Part shown: piece by piece, positions 1-12,672 of the stretch
How positions within the stretch are numbered: the stretch's first letter is position 1
Layout: each line of letters begins with the position of its first letter
DNA from: Rutidosis leptorrhynchoides
Lineage: Eukaryota; Streptophyta; Magnoliopsida; Asterales; Asteraceae
Direction: 5' to 3'
DNA: 64,000 nt
Assembly (NCBI RefSeq): GCF_046630445.1
Contig: NC_092343.1
Span: 140,361,501-140,425,500, forward strand
Made by a program: the position numbers and the translations under genes
The notes under the pieces: model-generated
Told to the model about the DNA's origin: nothing
Seen by the model: the letters and a program-made list of their open reading frames with translations, nothing else
Databases searched by the model: none

Positions 1-194
1 ATCTCATTAGATGTTCAACACAAAGCAACATGATTAGTAACAACAAAATCAACACATAGCTAGTTCACCTATTCTCTAAGGCACTAGCTAAAACCCGAAC
101 CGACCCGTAATCCTACAAGTCCCACAACAATTAAGCATACACAAAAAGTTTAAGTCTAGGCACCTATCTCAAGTCACCTAAATCCCTTAGACCA
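1..194 (-). mobile_element. 5' leader of a minus-strand Ty3/gypsy element (cut by window edge)
   Basis: This short stretch lies directly downstream (minus strand) of a primer-binding site and a long 5' LTR, so it should be the untranslated leader of a gypsy element whose gag-pol lies off the left edge. No ORF of note is visible in it. Confidence 0.6.
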
Positions 195-206
195 TGCTCT
201 GATACC
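195..206 (-). other. primer-binding site, initiator-Met tRNA
   Basis: The minus strand reads TGGTATCAGAGC, the standard plant LTR-retrotransposon primer site complementary to the 3' end of initiator methionine tRNA. It starts 3 bases inside the LTR edge at 210. This fixes the element's orientation (minus) and shows that 210-2340 is a 5' LTR. Confidence 0.9.
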
Positions 207-209
207 ACT

Positions 210-2340
210 TGAAACGACCCAACCCGTCGTATTTCTCGGCCCATAATTTTTTTTTTAATCATAATATTATATGCAACATTAGTCCCTTTACATTTTCGAA
301 AACATCATCATTACAATGTTGAGTTTAACATCTTTAAAACATACAATACATAAATTAAGTTTGCAAAACGGGAATACAACCCGGGACCCATTTGACATAT
401 CCAAAATATAGTTCATGACCCGACTAGTTCACTTTACAACCAAAACCGAGCATGGTGATTGGGAACGCTACCCAATCCTAATCAAAAGTATAAAGCAATC
501 AGTAAATCACTAGTCCCCAAGCAAACCCAAGCCGCCACTTGCAACCTATAAAAATATAAAAAACGAGAGGGTAAGCTAATTGCTTAGTGAATGCAATACT
601 TATACATATACATATATAGTTTACCTACACGCAATCCCCATCAAATAACACGTATACAAACGTATGGGCAATCTAGAAATACCACGTACAAACTATCAAC
701 AACGTTAGTATATAAACCGCCACAATAATATACTAAATCATAACAATGCATAAGCATACCAAACCATTCCCCGCTATGGCACTACCGACTTGTAGACGAC
801 CAATAACGTTGAGTCTCACTCGTATGATGTCACCGACTTGTGAATCATCATAAGGTATCACCGACTTATGAATCACCAAGGGGTGTCACCGACTTGTGAA
901 TCCCCGACCAATACATATGGGTCACCGACTTATGAACGCCATGTGGTGTCACCGAATTGTGAAGCACCACTAAGTGTCACCGACTTGTGAAACACTATGA
1001 AGTGTCACCGACTCGTGAATCACTTCCCGACATATGGTGTCACCTACTTGTGAATCACCATTAGGTGTCACCGACTTGTGAATCACCTACCGAGACACTA
1101 CCGACTTTTAGTTCTCATCCCATCATACCAACAAATAAGTCACCGACTTGTGACACATACCAACATAATACTCACGATGTGGCACCGAAGACCCACATCG
1201 CACACTAGTAAATAAACTACATACGTACATGTATAAATATTTCACTCACCTTATCGCCTAGGTGACGATTTTACAATTCTACAAGCTTCAACGCAAGGTA
1301 CCTAATACATTAAGTACACATTCAATACATAACTAGTTGGACTAGACACCAACATTTACCACTTGTGCATTTAATGACCCATTTGCATTAAATGATCTGT
1401 TTACACCAAAACCACCCACTTAAGGTTAAGACTTGTCATAAATCACTAAAAGCTAGTGATTAAAGTCCCACAAAACCAGCTAACACAAACTTAGGGTATT
1501 TCATACTCATCTTACCCAACTAGATCAATCATTACTCAATTGACCCATTTTAACATTTAGACTTAGAATTTGGTCAAACTTGAACCCATTAACGATCTTT
1601 CACTTACAATTACCAAAACACAAGACCAAACCCTAGATTACAAACCCTAGGGTTTTCAAATTCACCCATTTAACCAAAATTCACCCATTTAACCCCCAAA
1701 TGGGTCTTTCAAGCCTTAAATGACCAAACCCTAGCTATAAATCAAATTAAACTCAAAACTCGGAGTTAAGACTTACAAAAACTATCACAATGTAGCTAGA
1801 GACGTAGGGAACAACTTTAGAACTAGGACTCGGGCGAGATTCGGCCTTCTTCTTCCCCAAAGTTAGCTCTCTCACTCTAAAACTCAATCTCTTACTAGAA
1901 TTTAATTGGTGAAGGTGAAGGAGTGTTAAATGAATTAGGATAAGGTTGTATCAGTTTTTAGGCTCACAAAATCGTCCACCAAGTAAAAAGACCAAAACAC
2001 CCCAAAAAGATACCATTAAAATGGGTTAAAAATGTCAATACAACGACTTTGTCGCGTTTCGCGATACCCTGTCACGCCACGCGACAACTCAAACGCGACA
2101 CTCTTAACTCAAACACGATAAATGGCTCAGGAGGGGGACTTTTAACCCATCGCGTATCAATCAAGAACATCGCGCATCGCGATGTGTTCAAACGCGATTG
2201 ATGGCCTTCAAACGGGATTAAAGGCCTGATCACCCAATCTCTAACATTTAACTATATACATTCTATCATGGTTAAAGTATAGAACATTCACGAGATTAAG
2301 TACGCACCTTAAATCATATATGAGGAAACAGGATGTTACA
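210..2340 (-). repeat. 5' LTR of a Ty3/gypsy retrotransposon (about 2.13 kb)
   Basis: On the minus strand the repeat begins TGTAACATCCTG at 2340 and ends GGGTCGTTTCA at 210, giving the canonical TG...CA ends. It is followed by an initiator-Met primer site. The start and length resemble chromovirus (Tekay/Del-like) LTRs, but clade assignment is inference. The LTR contains an internal array of short repeats (783-1155). The partner 3' LTR and second target-site copy lie off the left edge; the right-hand target copy would be AAAAC. Confidence 0.8.
783..1155. repeat. degenerate tandem subrepeats inside the LTR
   Basis: About twelve diverged copies of a unit whose core is TCACCGACTTGTGAATCACC recur every 26-36 bases, for example near 829, 857, 886, 922, 948, 977, 1004, 1039, 1068 and 1140. 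Spacing and sequence are irregular. Subrepeats of this kind are common in long plant LTRs; any enhancer role is unknown. Confidence 0.8.
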
Positions 2341-2491
2341 AAAACCCTCAAAATTCGTTAACCCCGTTCATCGCATTCTTCACCCAAAAACCCAACATGG
2401 CGGAGCTGTCACCATTAATGATGCGCCTTATGTACACCATGATCCACAACCAATATATGCAGGTCGCATACCTCCTAGCTTGGGCATTCAC

Positions 2492-3403
2492 TAATTAAAG
2501 GAATGCCACGAGTTCAGTTGCACCAGTTTTGGAGTCGTTGTCACCAAACTCCTTCGCCTGATGCATGTTTTGGGTAGTGTTGAAAGATTTGGTTATATAA
2601 GGGCAACTGAGTCAAAAGAGATAGGGTTTAGATTACTGCACACCTGGCAGTACATTCGGATAAAGGATGAGCAGTTGATAGTTGCAGCTAATTCAGCAAT
2701 CCCAAACTCGGAAGATCGAATAGTGCCTGGGGTGAGAGTTAAAGGATTTAGACCTGATACAAGAACTAGGGATGGTAGGAGGTGGAGAGGTTCACAGGAG
2801 CCACGGGATGAGGATGATCTCACCATGCAGGGAAGGCCCACTGACACCCGCAGACACTCATCAGTAGGTCTGGGATATCGACCGCGATTTTAGCCATATC
2901 ATTACCATATGGGGGATTTTCTCGGGCAGGTGAGGTGGTTCGCTGAGGTTGCTATCTTTCATAATCTAGATCATTTCACACATTATGCAGGCAGACAGCT
3001 CAATGTTCCCCCGTATCCTCACGAGTATTCGTTGATGTTAGCCCACAAAGACCCCAGAGGTGCAGGGCCTAGCCATCAGTATCCACGAACTTCGTCCCCT
3101 CCGCCTTAGTATCATTAGACCCAGCACACAGTCATTCCATCCCCTCCAAGGGAACAGAACACAGTGGTAGAGAATTTGGCTACCAGCATTTTTAGTACAA
3201 CCCGCTTCAGCTCCCACAGAGACACATCCGTTGATGCTCAGACCAGTGTATGGGACCAGGCTGCAAGTCAGTATATGGCTGAGGATGTTACAAAGGGTAT
3301 GGGAGGAATGGGTATGAACCCGAATTGGGGTCGAGATCTGCAAGAAGGGCAGGGTTTACGTACAGGGCCTATGATTCACACCAATACTTCATCGTTCACA
3401 TGA
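2492..3403 (+). pseudogene. decayed retrotransposon ORF, probably Athila-like envelope-position or ORF-1-type protein
   Basis: A single reading frame runs from just after a stop at 2492 to 3403. It is broken only by stops at 2891-2893 and 3107-3109, so the three short ORFs starting at 2561, 2909 and 3164 are pieces of one gene. The first piece has a compact region with LLHTWQYIRIKDEQL and an Arg-rich tail; the rest is Pro/Ser-rich and low in structure. It lies about 1.9 kb upstream of an Athila-style polypurine tract and LTR in the same orientation, which suggests an extra ORF beyond pol. I do not recognise the protein with certainty; no catalytic motif is visible. Confidence 0.4.
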
Positions 3404-5282
3404 CTGATTGCACGCTCCGACGAGATTCAGTTCAGGATATATTCGGGCATGAACACTTCGGAGTTAGCACGATAGTTCACTACCGATGAGCAGATGACCG
3501 ATGATTGGCAATCAGCTTTAAGGAACCCAACGCAGCCCCGCACGAGCGTGTCATATTCTCTCCCCTACCATCCAGATCAGCCATGACTTTCCCTATTTCT
3601 TTGCTCTATTTTATGATTACTTGTGATATTATAAAACATTATTACATTATTACACTATGTCTGTACACCCAATCTTGGGCATAACTACTTTTATGTTTTA
3701 AGTTTGTATGATAATTGGTAGAATAAATTGCATGAATAAAATGTCACAAACAAACGACGATCGAGACCAAACAATATGGGAGCACGACTTGGAGCAAGGA
3801 CGCACTGAACGAGGATGGCGCTAGCACGAATAGAAGAAACCGTAATCGACAAACCATCCATTACACACCTTTCGATCATAGGGGAGTACTACGTCTTAAC
3901 CACTTTTTCAATAGAATATACGCAATATACTAGACCACTTTAAAAACTAAGTGTGGGATTAGCAACCCCACCAACATCAACTTTTAATAACAAAACATTT
4001 TCAAAACATAAGTGTGGGATACACCGTATCCTTAACATTGAGGACAATGTTATTTTAAAGTGTCGGATAGCAAATATTGCACATAACGGTTCTCATAAAT
4101 CCTCAAGTGTTTACAAAACTAAATTTTTCACAAAATTTAAAACTCATCGAGCTATAAAACACCTAGGATTACAAAATTCTATAAATGATCAAAATTTTTT
4201 TTTTTACAAAATAGACAAAGGAGTAAAACAAGGTCAAAACTTTTTGCGAAAACCAAACCAATTTTTTCAAAAGAGCATTGCATAACGAAAGGCGCAATTT
4301 GACCCATTGAGGATTGATGTGAGGCACCCCAAATAAGGCCTGACAAGCACTCATTTTTAGTGCTTCACTATATTTCTGTTGATTGCGCTGATGTTAGCAT
4401 CTCTGAATCAGAACTTGCTCTTGATCTACATTTCGAAATCACACCTTTTGACGAGAACTACTAAGTTAGAACCTAGACTATTCGTGAAGACAAAAACACC
4501 CCCATCACATACCTTCATTTCCATTTTCGCTCCAAACTACCACAATCCCATCCACCACTACTTATCCATTCCATTCACTTCATAAATAAAGAAATAAATC
4601 CCGATGAAATCATCACTTCCGAAAAATCCTCTATAAAACTGCATTAGAAAAATGCGAGCATCCAAGTCAATTATCAAGGAGACCGCCAATAAAAGGAGAC
4701 CTCGAAGAGAAAAGCAAATGATGCTTGTTAAAAAAGTACTTTGATGAATAAAGGTTCTGAGAAAAGGAGTGAAACCAGAAAGATTCGATAAAAGAACTCC
4801 TGGAAGTCAAAAAGAAGGATGCTCGTCCTGAAATTCCCGACAAAAAGCTGAAAGGATCACCGAAGTTGATCTCTAAAAGAACTCCTACCTATCAAACCCT
4901 TTACACCCCCGAAACCTCCAATTCACCATCTCTTCACGATATAAGCTGAGTCTATAACTGAAAATTCATTCAATTAAGTAATGGAGATTTGAATCTTGAT
5001 CAAGCCTATGACGAAGAATGCAAACATGACTGGCTATGAGCGATTTCATTTCTTAGAACTATAGGACACCCGAAACACTTTAGTGAATTGAGTGACCCGA
5101 GTGAGATAGCCTCAGTTATGTAACCTCCTCTCATGCTTGCAGAAAAAAGGTTTGAGAATTACAAAAAGAATAAAACCAAGTTTTCGCTCCTACGTCTTGC
5201 GAAACAAAGATCGCTTGATCACTATGAATAAAAATCTTCGGTGTTAAAATCTCGAAAGTTTTCTTAAGGATAAGCAAAGTCT
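3404..5282 (+). mobile_element. noncoding 3' part of an Athila-like gypsy element
   Basis: No long ORF is present. AAGTGTGGGAT recurs near 3950 and 4009, with GAGGACAATGTT near 4040, and the motif returns at the LTR edge (about 5283). Such GTGTGGG tracts typically precede the 3' LTR of Athila-type elements. Small ORFs at 3953 and 4379 look like chance. Confidence 0.45.
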
Positions 5283-5296
5283 AAGTGTGGGATATT
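5283..5296 (+). other. polypurine-tract region of the Athila-like element
   Basis: AAGTGTGGGATATT directly precedes the TG of the LTR start at 5297. This is the expected plus-strand priming position, and its GTGTGGG core is typical of Athila/Tat lineages. Confidence 0.5.
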
Positions 5297-6213
5297 TGAT
5301 ATCGGCTAAAAAGTCACGTTTTTACCCCCGATATTAAGTCCCAAAAGCATAAAGTTTCAAGCTTTGTCGGCAATATAATCGCTTTTTCAATTAAATTTGT
5401 AGATAAAGTAATTACGAAGACAATGCAAGAAGAATCAAGAAAATCGGAGCTAAAACGAAGATTCTAGAGCGAAAACGGTGAAAGACAAGAAACCAAGTTA
5501 CGACCCAGTGAAATCAGCAAGTCAGGCAGGCCAAACGGCTTGCCAAATGGCTTGCCAAACTGCTTGCCAAATGGTGCCATAATGGTAAACGGGCTGCCAC
5601 ACGGCCAAGGCAAACGAGCACAGTAAACCGGCCACCTGGTCAAATGGGCCTTGCAAACGGCTTGCCAAACGGTCTGCCAGCCGTTTGCAGGCCATTTTCA
5701 CCTATTTAAATGCTTTTTGTCATCCTTTTTCAACACACCTCTCTTCACTCTCTCACTACAATACACTTTCTCTCACTAGAGCTTTCAAGGCCTTCTCACC
5801 TCCGAGCGGAAAATTAAGTACCCGAAGGCGAACGCCGAAGATGGTAATAGGAGCGGTCTAGAGGAGGTCAGCACTTGTAATGGTCTGATCTCGTCTGTAA
5901 ACGGTGAACGCTTTCCTTAATTTAATGAAGTTATCTTGTTACTTTAAGTTGCTTTCATCTTACATGCTTATCTATCCATTGCAAATGTTTATTATGTGTT
6001 CAATACTTTATCTGAAACTTATGCTATTGTTATGCTAAAACCTTGACGGTTTAGAAGTTTAATTTACGGATCACCCTTTCCGATTATTCACGTGGCTATA
6101 ACCTAGTATTAGGACTTGATCAACCCTAGGATACAAGGTAAGTAGTTTTGTGTGCTTAACATCACAATAAGGATATAGTACCTACGTATGAATAACCATT
6201 TATTCGTCAAAGA
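5297..6213 (+). repeat. LTR of Athila-like element, left part
   Basis: It begins TGATATCGGCTAAAAAGTC, an Athila-type LTR start, right after a purine tract. The LTR is interrupted at 6213 by a solo LTR and should resume at 9681. Its right boundary is not determined, since I found no second LTR or matching target duplication. A 5'-TTCACCTATTTAAATG segment near 5700 may be the promoter region. Confidence 0.55.
5526..5692 (+). repeat. short degenerate repeat (AAACGGCTTGCC type)
   Basis: A 14-15-base unit around CAAACGGCTTGCC repeats at least five times, with variants AAATGGCTTGCC and AAACTGCTTGCC, and reappears near 5650-5690. It lies in the U3 part of the Athila-like LTR. Confidence 0.6.
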
Positions 6214-9200
6214 TGTTGTGACCCGAACTTTTCCATGTTTATATATATTAACTGAGATTGATATTTACATGAATAAATGTTTCCAACGTGTTAAGCAATC
6301 AAACTTGTTAAGACTTGATTAAATGAAATAAGTTTCATATAGACAATTGATCACCCAAGTTGACCGGCGATTCACGAACGTTACAAAATTGTAAAAACTA
6401 CATGTTGTGGTATATATAGACATATATATATGGTTGACATAAGATTATGATGAGTAAGTATCTCACTAAGTATATTAACAATGTGTGATATACATAAGAA
6501 ATGCGTTTACTAAGTTAAGAAACTCGAAATGATATATATAACGATTATCGTTATGATAACGTCTACTAAATACATATGTATCATATTAAGATATTGATAC
6601 ACTATATTTAACATGATAAAATGATATTTAAATATATCATTAAGTGTGTTAACAATGAACTACATATGTAAAAACAAGACTACTAACTCAAGAATTTCGA
6701 AACGAGACATATATGTAACGATTATCGTTGTAACGACATTTAACTGTATATATATCATACTAAGATATATTATATATCATAATATCATGATAATGTAACA
6801 ATTTAACATCTCATTTGATATAATAAACAATGGGTTAACAATATTTAACAAGATCGTTAACCTAAAGGTTTCAAAACAACATTTACATGTAAAGACTAAC
6901 GATGACTTAACGACTCAGTTAAAATGTATATACATGTAGTGTTTAATATGTATTCATACACTTTTTAAAGACTTCAAGACACTTATCAAAATACTTCTAC
7001 TTAACAAAAATGCTTACAATTACATCCTCGTTCAGTTTCATCAACAATTCTACTCGTATGCACCCGTATTCGTACTCGTACAATACACAGCTTTTAGATG
7101 TATGTACTATTGGTATATACACTCCAATTATCAGCTCTTAGCAGCCCATGTGAGTCACCTAACACATGTGAGAACCATCATTTAGCAACTAGCATGAAAT
7201 ATCTCATAAAATTACAAAAATATGAATAATCATTCATGACTTATTTACATGAAAACAAAATTACATATCTTTTATATCTAATCCATATACCAACGACCAA
7301 AAACACCTATAAAAACTTTCATTCTTCAATTTTCTTCTTCTAATTGATCTCTATCAAGTTCCATCTTCAAGTTCTAAGTGTTCTTCATAAATTCCATAAG
7401 TATAGTTTCATAAAAATCAAGAATACTTCCAAGTTTGCAAGTCTACTTCCAAGCTTTTTAATCCATTCCAAGTAATCATCTAAGATCAAGGAACCTTTGT
7501 TATTTACAGTAAGTTATATTTCTAATTCAAGGTATTATTCATATTCAAACTTTTATTCAATTTCTACAACTATAACAATCTTATTTCGAGTGAAAATCTT
7601 ACTTGAACTGTTTTCGTGTCATGATTCTGCTTCAAGAACTTTCAAGCCATCCAAGGATCCTTTGAAGCTAGATCCATTTTTCTCATTTCCAGTAGTTTTA
7701 TCCAGAAAACTTGAGGTAGTAATAATGTTCATAACATCATTCGATTCATACATATAAAGCCATCATATTCGAAGGTTTAAACTTGTAATAACTAGAACAT
7801 GGTTTAGTTAATTCTAAACTTGTTCACAAACAAAAGTTAATCCTTCTAAATTGAATTTTAAAATCAAATAAACACATGTTCTATATCTATATGATATGCT
7901 AACTTAATGATTTAAAACCTGGAAACACGATGAACACCATAAAATCGGATATACGCCGTCGTAGTGAAACTGGGGGCTGTTTTGGTTTGGATAATTAAGA
8001 ACTATGATAAACTTTGATTTAAAAGTTGTTCTTCTGGGAAAATTATTTTTCATATGAAAATGAAACTATATCCAAAAATCTTGGTTAAACTCAAAGTGAA
8101 AGTATGTTTTTCAAAATGGTCATCAAGATGTCGTTCTTTCGACGGAAATGACTACCTCTTTAGTAATTGACATGTAACTTAAATTTCTGACTATAAACCT
8201 ATACTTTTTCTTTTTGGATTCTTAAATTAGAGTTCAATATGAAATCATAGCAATTTGATTCACTCAAAACGGATTTAAAATGAAGAAGTTATGGGTAAAA
8301 CAAGAATGGATATTTTTGATCTTTTTAGCTACGGGAAATGTTTAACAAATCTATACAAATCATATCCTAGCTAACTTATATAGTATTATACATGTATTCT
8401 AATATATTATGTAATCTTGGGATACCATAGATACGTATGCAAATGTTTTGACATATCATATCGACCCATGTATATATATTATTTGGAAGAACCATAGACA
8501 CTCTATATGCAGTAATGTTGGAGTTAGCTATACAGGGTTGAGGTTGATTCCAAAAATATATATACTTTGAGTTGTGATCTAGCTTGAGACGTGTATACAC
8601 TGGGGCATGGATTGATTCAAGATAATATATATCGATTTATTTCTGTACATCTAACTGTGGACAACTAGTTGTAGGTTACTAACGAGGACAGCTGACTTAA
8701 TACACTCAAATCTTTAAAACATAATAAAAATGGTTGTAATTATATTTTGATCATACTTTGATATATATGTACATATTTGTTTAGGTTCGTGAATCGATCC
8801 GTGGCCAAGTCTTATTTCCGAGGAAGGAAATATCTGTGAAACTGAGTTATAGTCCCACTTTTAAAATCTAATATTTTTGGGATAAGAATACATGCAGGTT
8901 TTATAAATGATTTACAAAATAGACACAAGTACGTGAAACTACATTCTATGGTTGAATTATCGAAATCGAATATGCCCCTTTTTTATTAAGTCTGGTAATC
9001 TAAGAATTAGGGAACAGACACCCTAATTGATGCGAATCCTAAAGATAGATCTATTGGGCCTAACGAACCTCATCCAAAGTACCGGATGCTTTAGTACTTC
9101 AAAATTTATATCATATCCGAAGGGTGTCCCGGAATGATGGGGATATTCTTATATATGCATCTTGTTAATGTCGGTCACCAGGTGTTCACCATATGATTGA

Positions 9201-9675
9201 TTTTTATCTCTATGTATGGGATGTGTATTGAAATATGAAATCTTGTGGTCTATTGTTACGATTTGATATATATAGGTTAAACCTATAACTCACCAACATT
9301 TTTGTTGACGTTTAAAGCATGTTTATTCTCAGGTGAATACTAAGAGCTTCCGCTGTTGCATACTAAAATAAGGACAAGATTTGGAGTCCATGTTTGTATG
9401 ATATTGTGTAAAAATTGCATTCAAGAAACATATGTCAATGTAATATATTTCTATTGTAAACCATTATGTAATGGTCATGTGTACACAGTATATTTTAGAT
9501 TATCATTATTTGATAATCTACGTAATGTTTTTAAAACCTTTATTGATAAAATAAAGGTTATGGTTGTTTTAAAAATGAATGCAGTCTTTGAAAAACGTCT
9601 CATATAGAGGTCAAAACCTCGCAACGAAATCAATTAATATGGAACGTTTATAATCAATATGAACGGGACATTTCA
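6214..9675 (+). repeat. solo LTR of the chromovirus family, with target duplication AAAGA
   Basis: It starts TGTTGTGACCCGAAC and ends GAACGGGACATTTCA, the plus-strand counterpart of the LTRs at 28860-62213. Perfect 5-bp target duplications AAAGA flank it (6209-6213 and 9676-9680). There is no primer site, polypurine tract or coding region between the ends, so this is a solo LTR left by LTR-LTR recombination. It is 3462 bp against about 3250 bp in the array and is more diverged, so probably an older insertion. Small ORFs inside it (7497, 8376, 9356) are not convincing genes. Confidence 0.93.
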
Positions 9676-9680
9676 AAAGA

Positions 9681-10602
9681 AGAGCTGCCCATTTAGGTTG
9701 TGATTAGAGTAGGGAATGGAGAGTTCAGTGAACACTGGCTTGCTCGGAAGCATGATTCGCGTCAGAAGCAACATTCTTGAGATGTTGTAAGATGATCCGG
9801 GGTTGAGTAAGTGATCGAAAAGGAGAGACCTCTAATCCAATTAGTAGTATCTTAGAATACCTAAGATTGCACATCTGTTAATGTTAAGGCATACCTTAGT
9901 ATTAAGTGGTGGAATATTATTGTAGTTAAACTGACTAGGATTAAGAAAAGCTGAAACTTTCCTTTAGGGATATACCACTTTGTTCATGTACCTAGGATTC
10001 TATCCACGAGGCCGTTTAAACCCTTTAAGGTTAACGTTGGGAGTAGGGATATCCGTCTTAGCCAGAATCTTCAAGGCCTAAACTCTTAGTGACAAATCAA
10101 TTAGGTTCATAGCCCAGTTGATTGAGGTTTAGTGTTTATCCTAGGAAGTTAAACTCTTGTGATAGTTCCCCATCAGGATTCTATTCTTCATACCTATCCC
10201 TTTTTCTCTTTTTAGGTTATATTACCTTTAGTTAATCTTAATTTATCACCACTTGTCGCTAGGGTTAACTATTTAGGCACTTTTGTCCCATGTTACTGAG
10301 CAAACATACAAAAATATGAACCTGAGTTATATTTACCACTTACTCGTTAAAAGGAAGACATGTAGGTAAGTTATAGCTAGGAGACCCCACCTAAATATAA
10401 ATAATAAAACCGTTACTCTCTTTCGGTAGCTAATTTTGACGTATTGCGACCTAACGACACAACACAAACAAACCGTCTGTTTTGGCCATATCAAGTGCTT
10501 AATTTAGGAAAAAAGTGTTTGAGAGATTATTTTAACTCCAATAATTGTGCGAACCCGTTCGGAATTTGGATTCACGAGGGTGTAAAACAATTAATCGGGT
10601 TA
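9681..10602 (+). repeat. probable continuation of the Athila-like LTR and its flank
   Basis: By the target duplication at 6209/9676 this sequence was once continuous with 5297-6213. It is noncoding. The point where the LTR ends and older flanking DNA begins cannot be fixed by eye. The 60-codon ORF at 10444 has no recognisable content. Confidence 0.4.
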
Positions 10603-10610
10603 GACTCGTC

Positions 10611-10803
10611 CAGTGGCGGAACTTGAACCCGGACACAGGTGGAGCGGATGTAAAAATTTAATAAAATTTTCATTTCCAGCAGAGGTAAAAACAAAAAAAA
10701 ACTTTATTTTTGGTAAAAAAAAAGTTTTTTTTAGTGTAATTTTTTTTCGTTAAATCCAGGTGGGGCGGATACCCCCTTTGGGTAACCCTATCTTCCGCCA
10801 CTG
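10611..10803. mobile_element. hAT-type MITE (193 bp) with 8-bp target duplication
   Basis: The ends are inverted repeats, CAGTGGCGGAA at the left and TTCCGCCACTG at the right. They are flanked by perfect 8-bp duplications GACTCGTC (10603-10610 and 10804-10811). The 8-bp target and CAGTGGCGGA termini fit non-autonomous hAT elements of plants. The interior is A/T-rich with no ORF, so any movement needs a transposase from elsewhere. Confidence 0.92.
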
Positions 10804-11094
10804 GACTCGTCTAATAGGATTGGACGAACTTATCTAAGAGAATTGTGCTCCGATGATGATCAAAATTCAATCGCAGATTGAGTGATTTTCAGCAAAGTAA
10901 CGTTGTATCAAATTGTGTGTTCAACGTGTGTGTAATAAGTAACCCATGGGGTGTATTTATAGATGCCAAGAGCTTGTTAGAGGGAATGATGACGTGCCAT
11001 ATGTCCCTTTCATGGTTGTAACAAACTTTCCTAACTTTATGAGCTGACATGGCATAGACGTTCCACTCGTGTGCCATAAAGTTACTGGTTGTGT

Positions 11095-11411
11095 TCATGT
11101 GCAGGCTATCGGATATCCTACACACGACCTGGTTTGGAAGGCTTACATGCAAGCATAGCTTTATTATTGCTAAGTGTTTCTTCCCGGGGTTCTCTACGTG
11201 GATGATTTTCTAGACAGCTTGCATTATTTGATTGTTACGACGCTCGTGTGCAGGCTACCGGACTGCCTTTGCACGACCGGGTTCGAAGGGTTTACGTATG
11301 GCTACAGACTGTGCCTCTTCGCTGCAGTCTTCTCTTGGCGTTCTCTACATGGATGATCTTTCATACGGTTTATATATATTATTGTGGCACTCGTGCACAG
11401 GCTACCGAATA
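11095..11411 (+). repeat. diverged tandem repeat, period about 148 bp
   Basis: The marker CAGGCTAYCGG recurs at 11102, 11251 and 11398. A second marker, TTCTCTACRTGGATGATYTT, sits near 11190 and 11341 at the same spacing. At least two full diverged units are present. The overlapping ORFs on both strands are side effects of the repeat. It may be LTR or satellite-derived; I see nothing that decides. Confidence 0.6.
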
Positions 11412-12440
11412 GCCCACACTGGTGTTGCTCCATGGTAATCTCCTCACGACATAATCTTCCCGTGATGATTCTCTAGACGATCTTGAGTAGTTTGTTTTCT
11501 TCTTCTAGCCGAATAATTCTTTGACGGCTATCATACAGATATCCAGCGGCCCATAATCCGAATCAAGTCTTGTCTTCAGCTAGTTACGGATATTTCGTGT
11601 ATTTTCAAATTTTGTTTATTAAAGTTGTAAAAAGTAAATAAGTCTTGGTGTAAACAAGGCTTATTTTATACGGATCGAATATGCGTATCATCACAAACCA
11701 TATACAAAGCATCACGTCTCTTTAATTAATATGTTCTAAATATCTCTCTCTCATGCTAAGAAAAATTAGAAATTCTTAAATGTATGAAAAGGTCAAGAAC
11801 AATGACCACTTGTTCTGATAGCCTGGATCGTGCCTAGAGCACCCAACGTAGTCTACATCTGTCTTGATGGACGTCGGGAGTAGGACATAGTTGTCTAATT
11901 AATCAGAATCACCAAACAAGTACCCAGTGACATGTCAATCAATTGGTAAAACATTGCAAGTCTTAAGCATTTAAGCATGATCAATTCACGAGTCAAGCAT
12001 TTCATCTATAAATATTTATGAACTATTAGAATTTGAAATCGTACCAAACTACTCGTAGCTACACCCCTCTACTAGGATAAAATATGTTTACTGAAGTGAG
12101 AGTTACTTCACATTATTGTTGCTCTTAAAAACGACCGTATGTCATATTTTCTTTGCTAACTTTAGAAAGGAGTAGTAGATTTAGGCGTCATCCATATAAA
12201 TAAACAAAATAGCTCCCCTAACATCTCTTGCTCAACGTGAAATGTCCGTTTGAGCCACATCTACTTATGTCATTGTTTGGCATAGTTTATTAGTTTGTTT
12301 CAATTTCAAGTACTATCTGAACATATTTTCATTTAGTAAAATTAGAGATAAAATTGAAGACAAAAGTTCGCACGTCAACTCCGACACATGCACTTATAAA
12401 AAGATTGTACAACGAATGCAAATTGTTTTCCCGCAAGGGG
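11412..12440. other. unclassified noncoding stretch
   Basis: A/T-rich with scattered short ORFs, and no protein motif, LTR end, terminal inverted repeat or RNA gene that I can recognise. It separates the 148-bp repeat from the minisatellite region. Confidence 0.4.
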
Positions 12441-12544
12441 CGATTTTATGTGGGGGCAGGGTGGGGCGCCAGCTCCCAGTGGATTTTTAATTTTCAGTGC
12501 AAAAATTTTGAATTTTTCGATTTTACCCGTAGTGGATTTTTATG

Positions 12545-12672
12545 CCCAAAAGTCTCCATATTTTGCCCCCAAAGCCTCCGTTTTTTGTCCAAAAACCTCT
12601 GTATTTTGCCCAAAAACTCCGTATTTTGCCTCAAAACCTCTATATTTTGTCCAAAAACCTTCATATTTTGCA
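12545..12672 (+). repeat. minisatellite, period about 21 bp
   Basis: Six diverged copies of a unit close to CTCCGTATTTTGCCCAAAAAC lie head to tail. This explains the Phe/Cys/Pro-periodic ORFs in all three plus frames and on the minus strand. The sequence to the right (to about 12760) ends in CCTAGTTCTGCCACTTTG, which resembles a hAT MITE terminus, so this may be the core of another MITE-like element. Confidence 0.7.

Noticed and set aside
783-1155. CRISPR-like array
   Set aside because: Repeats are degenerate and unevenly spaced without unique spacers of constant length, and lie in a plant LTR.
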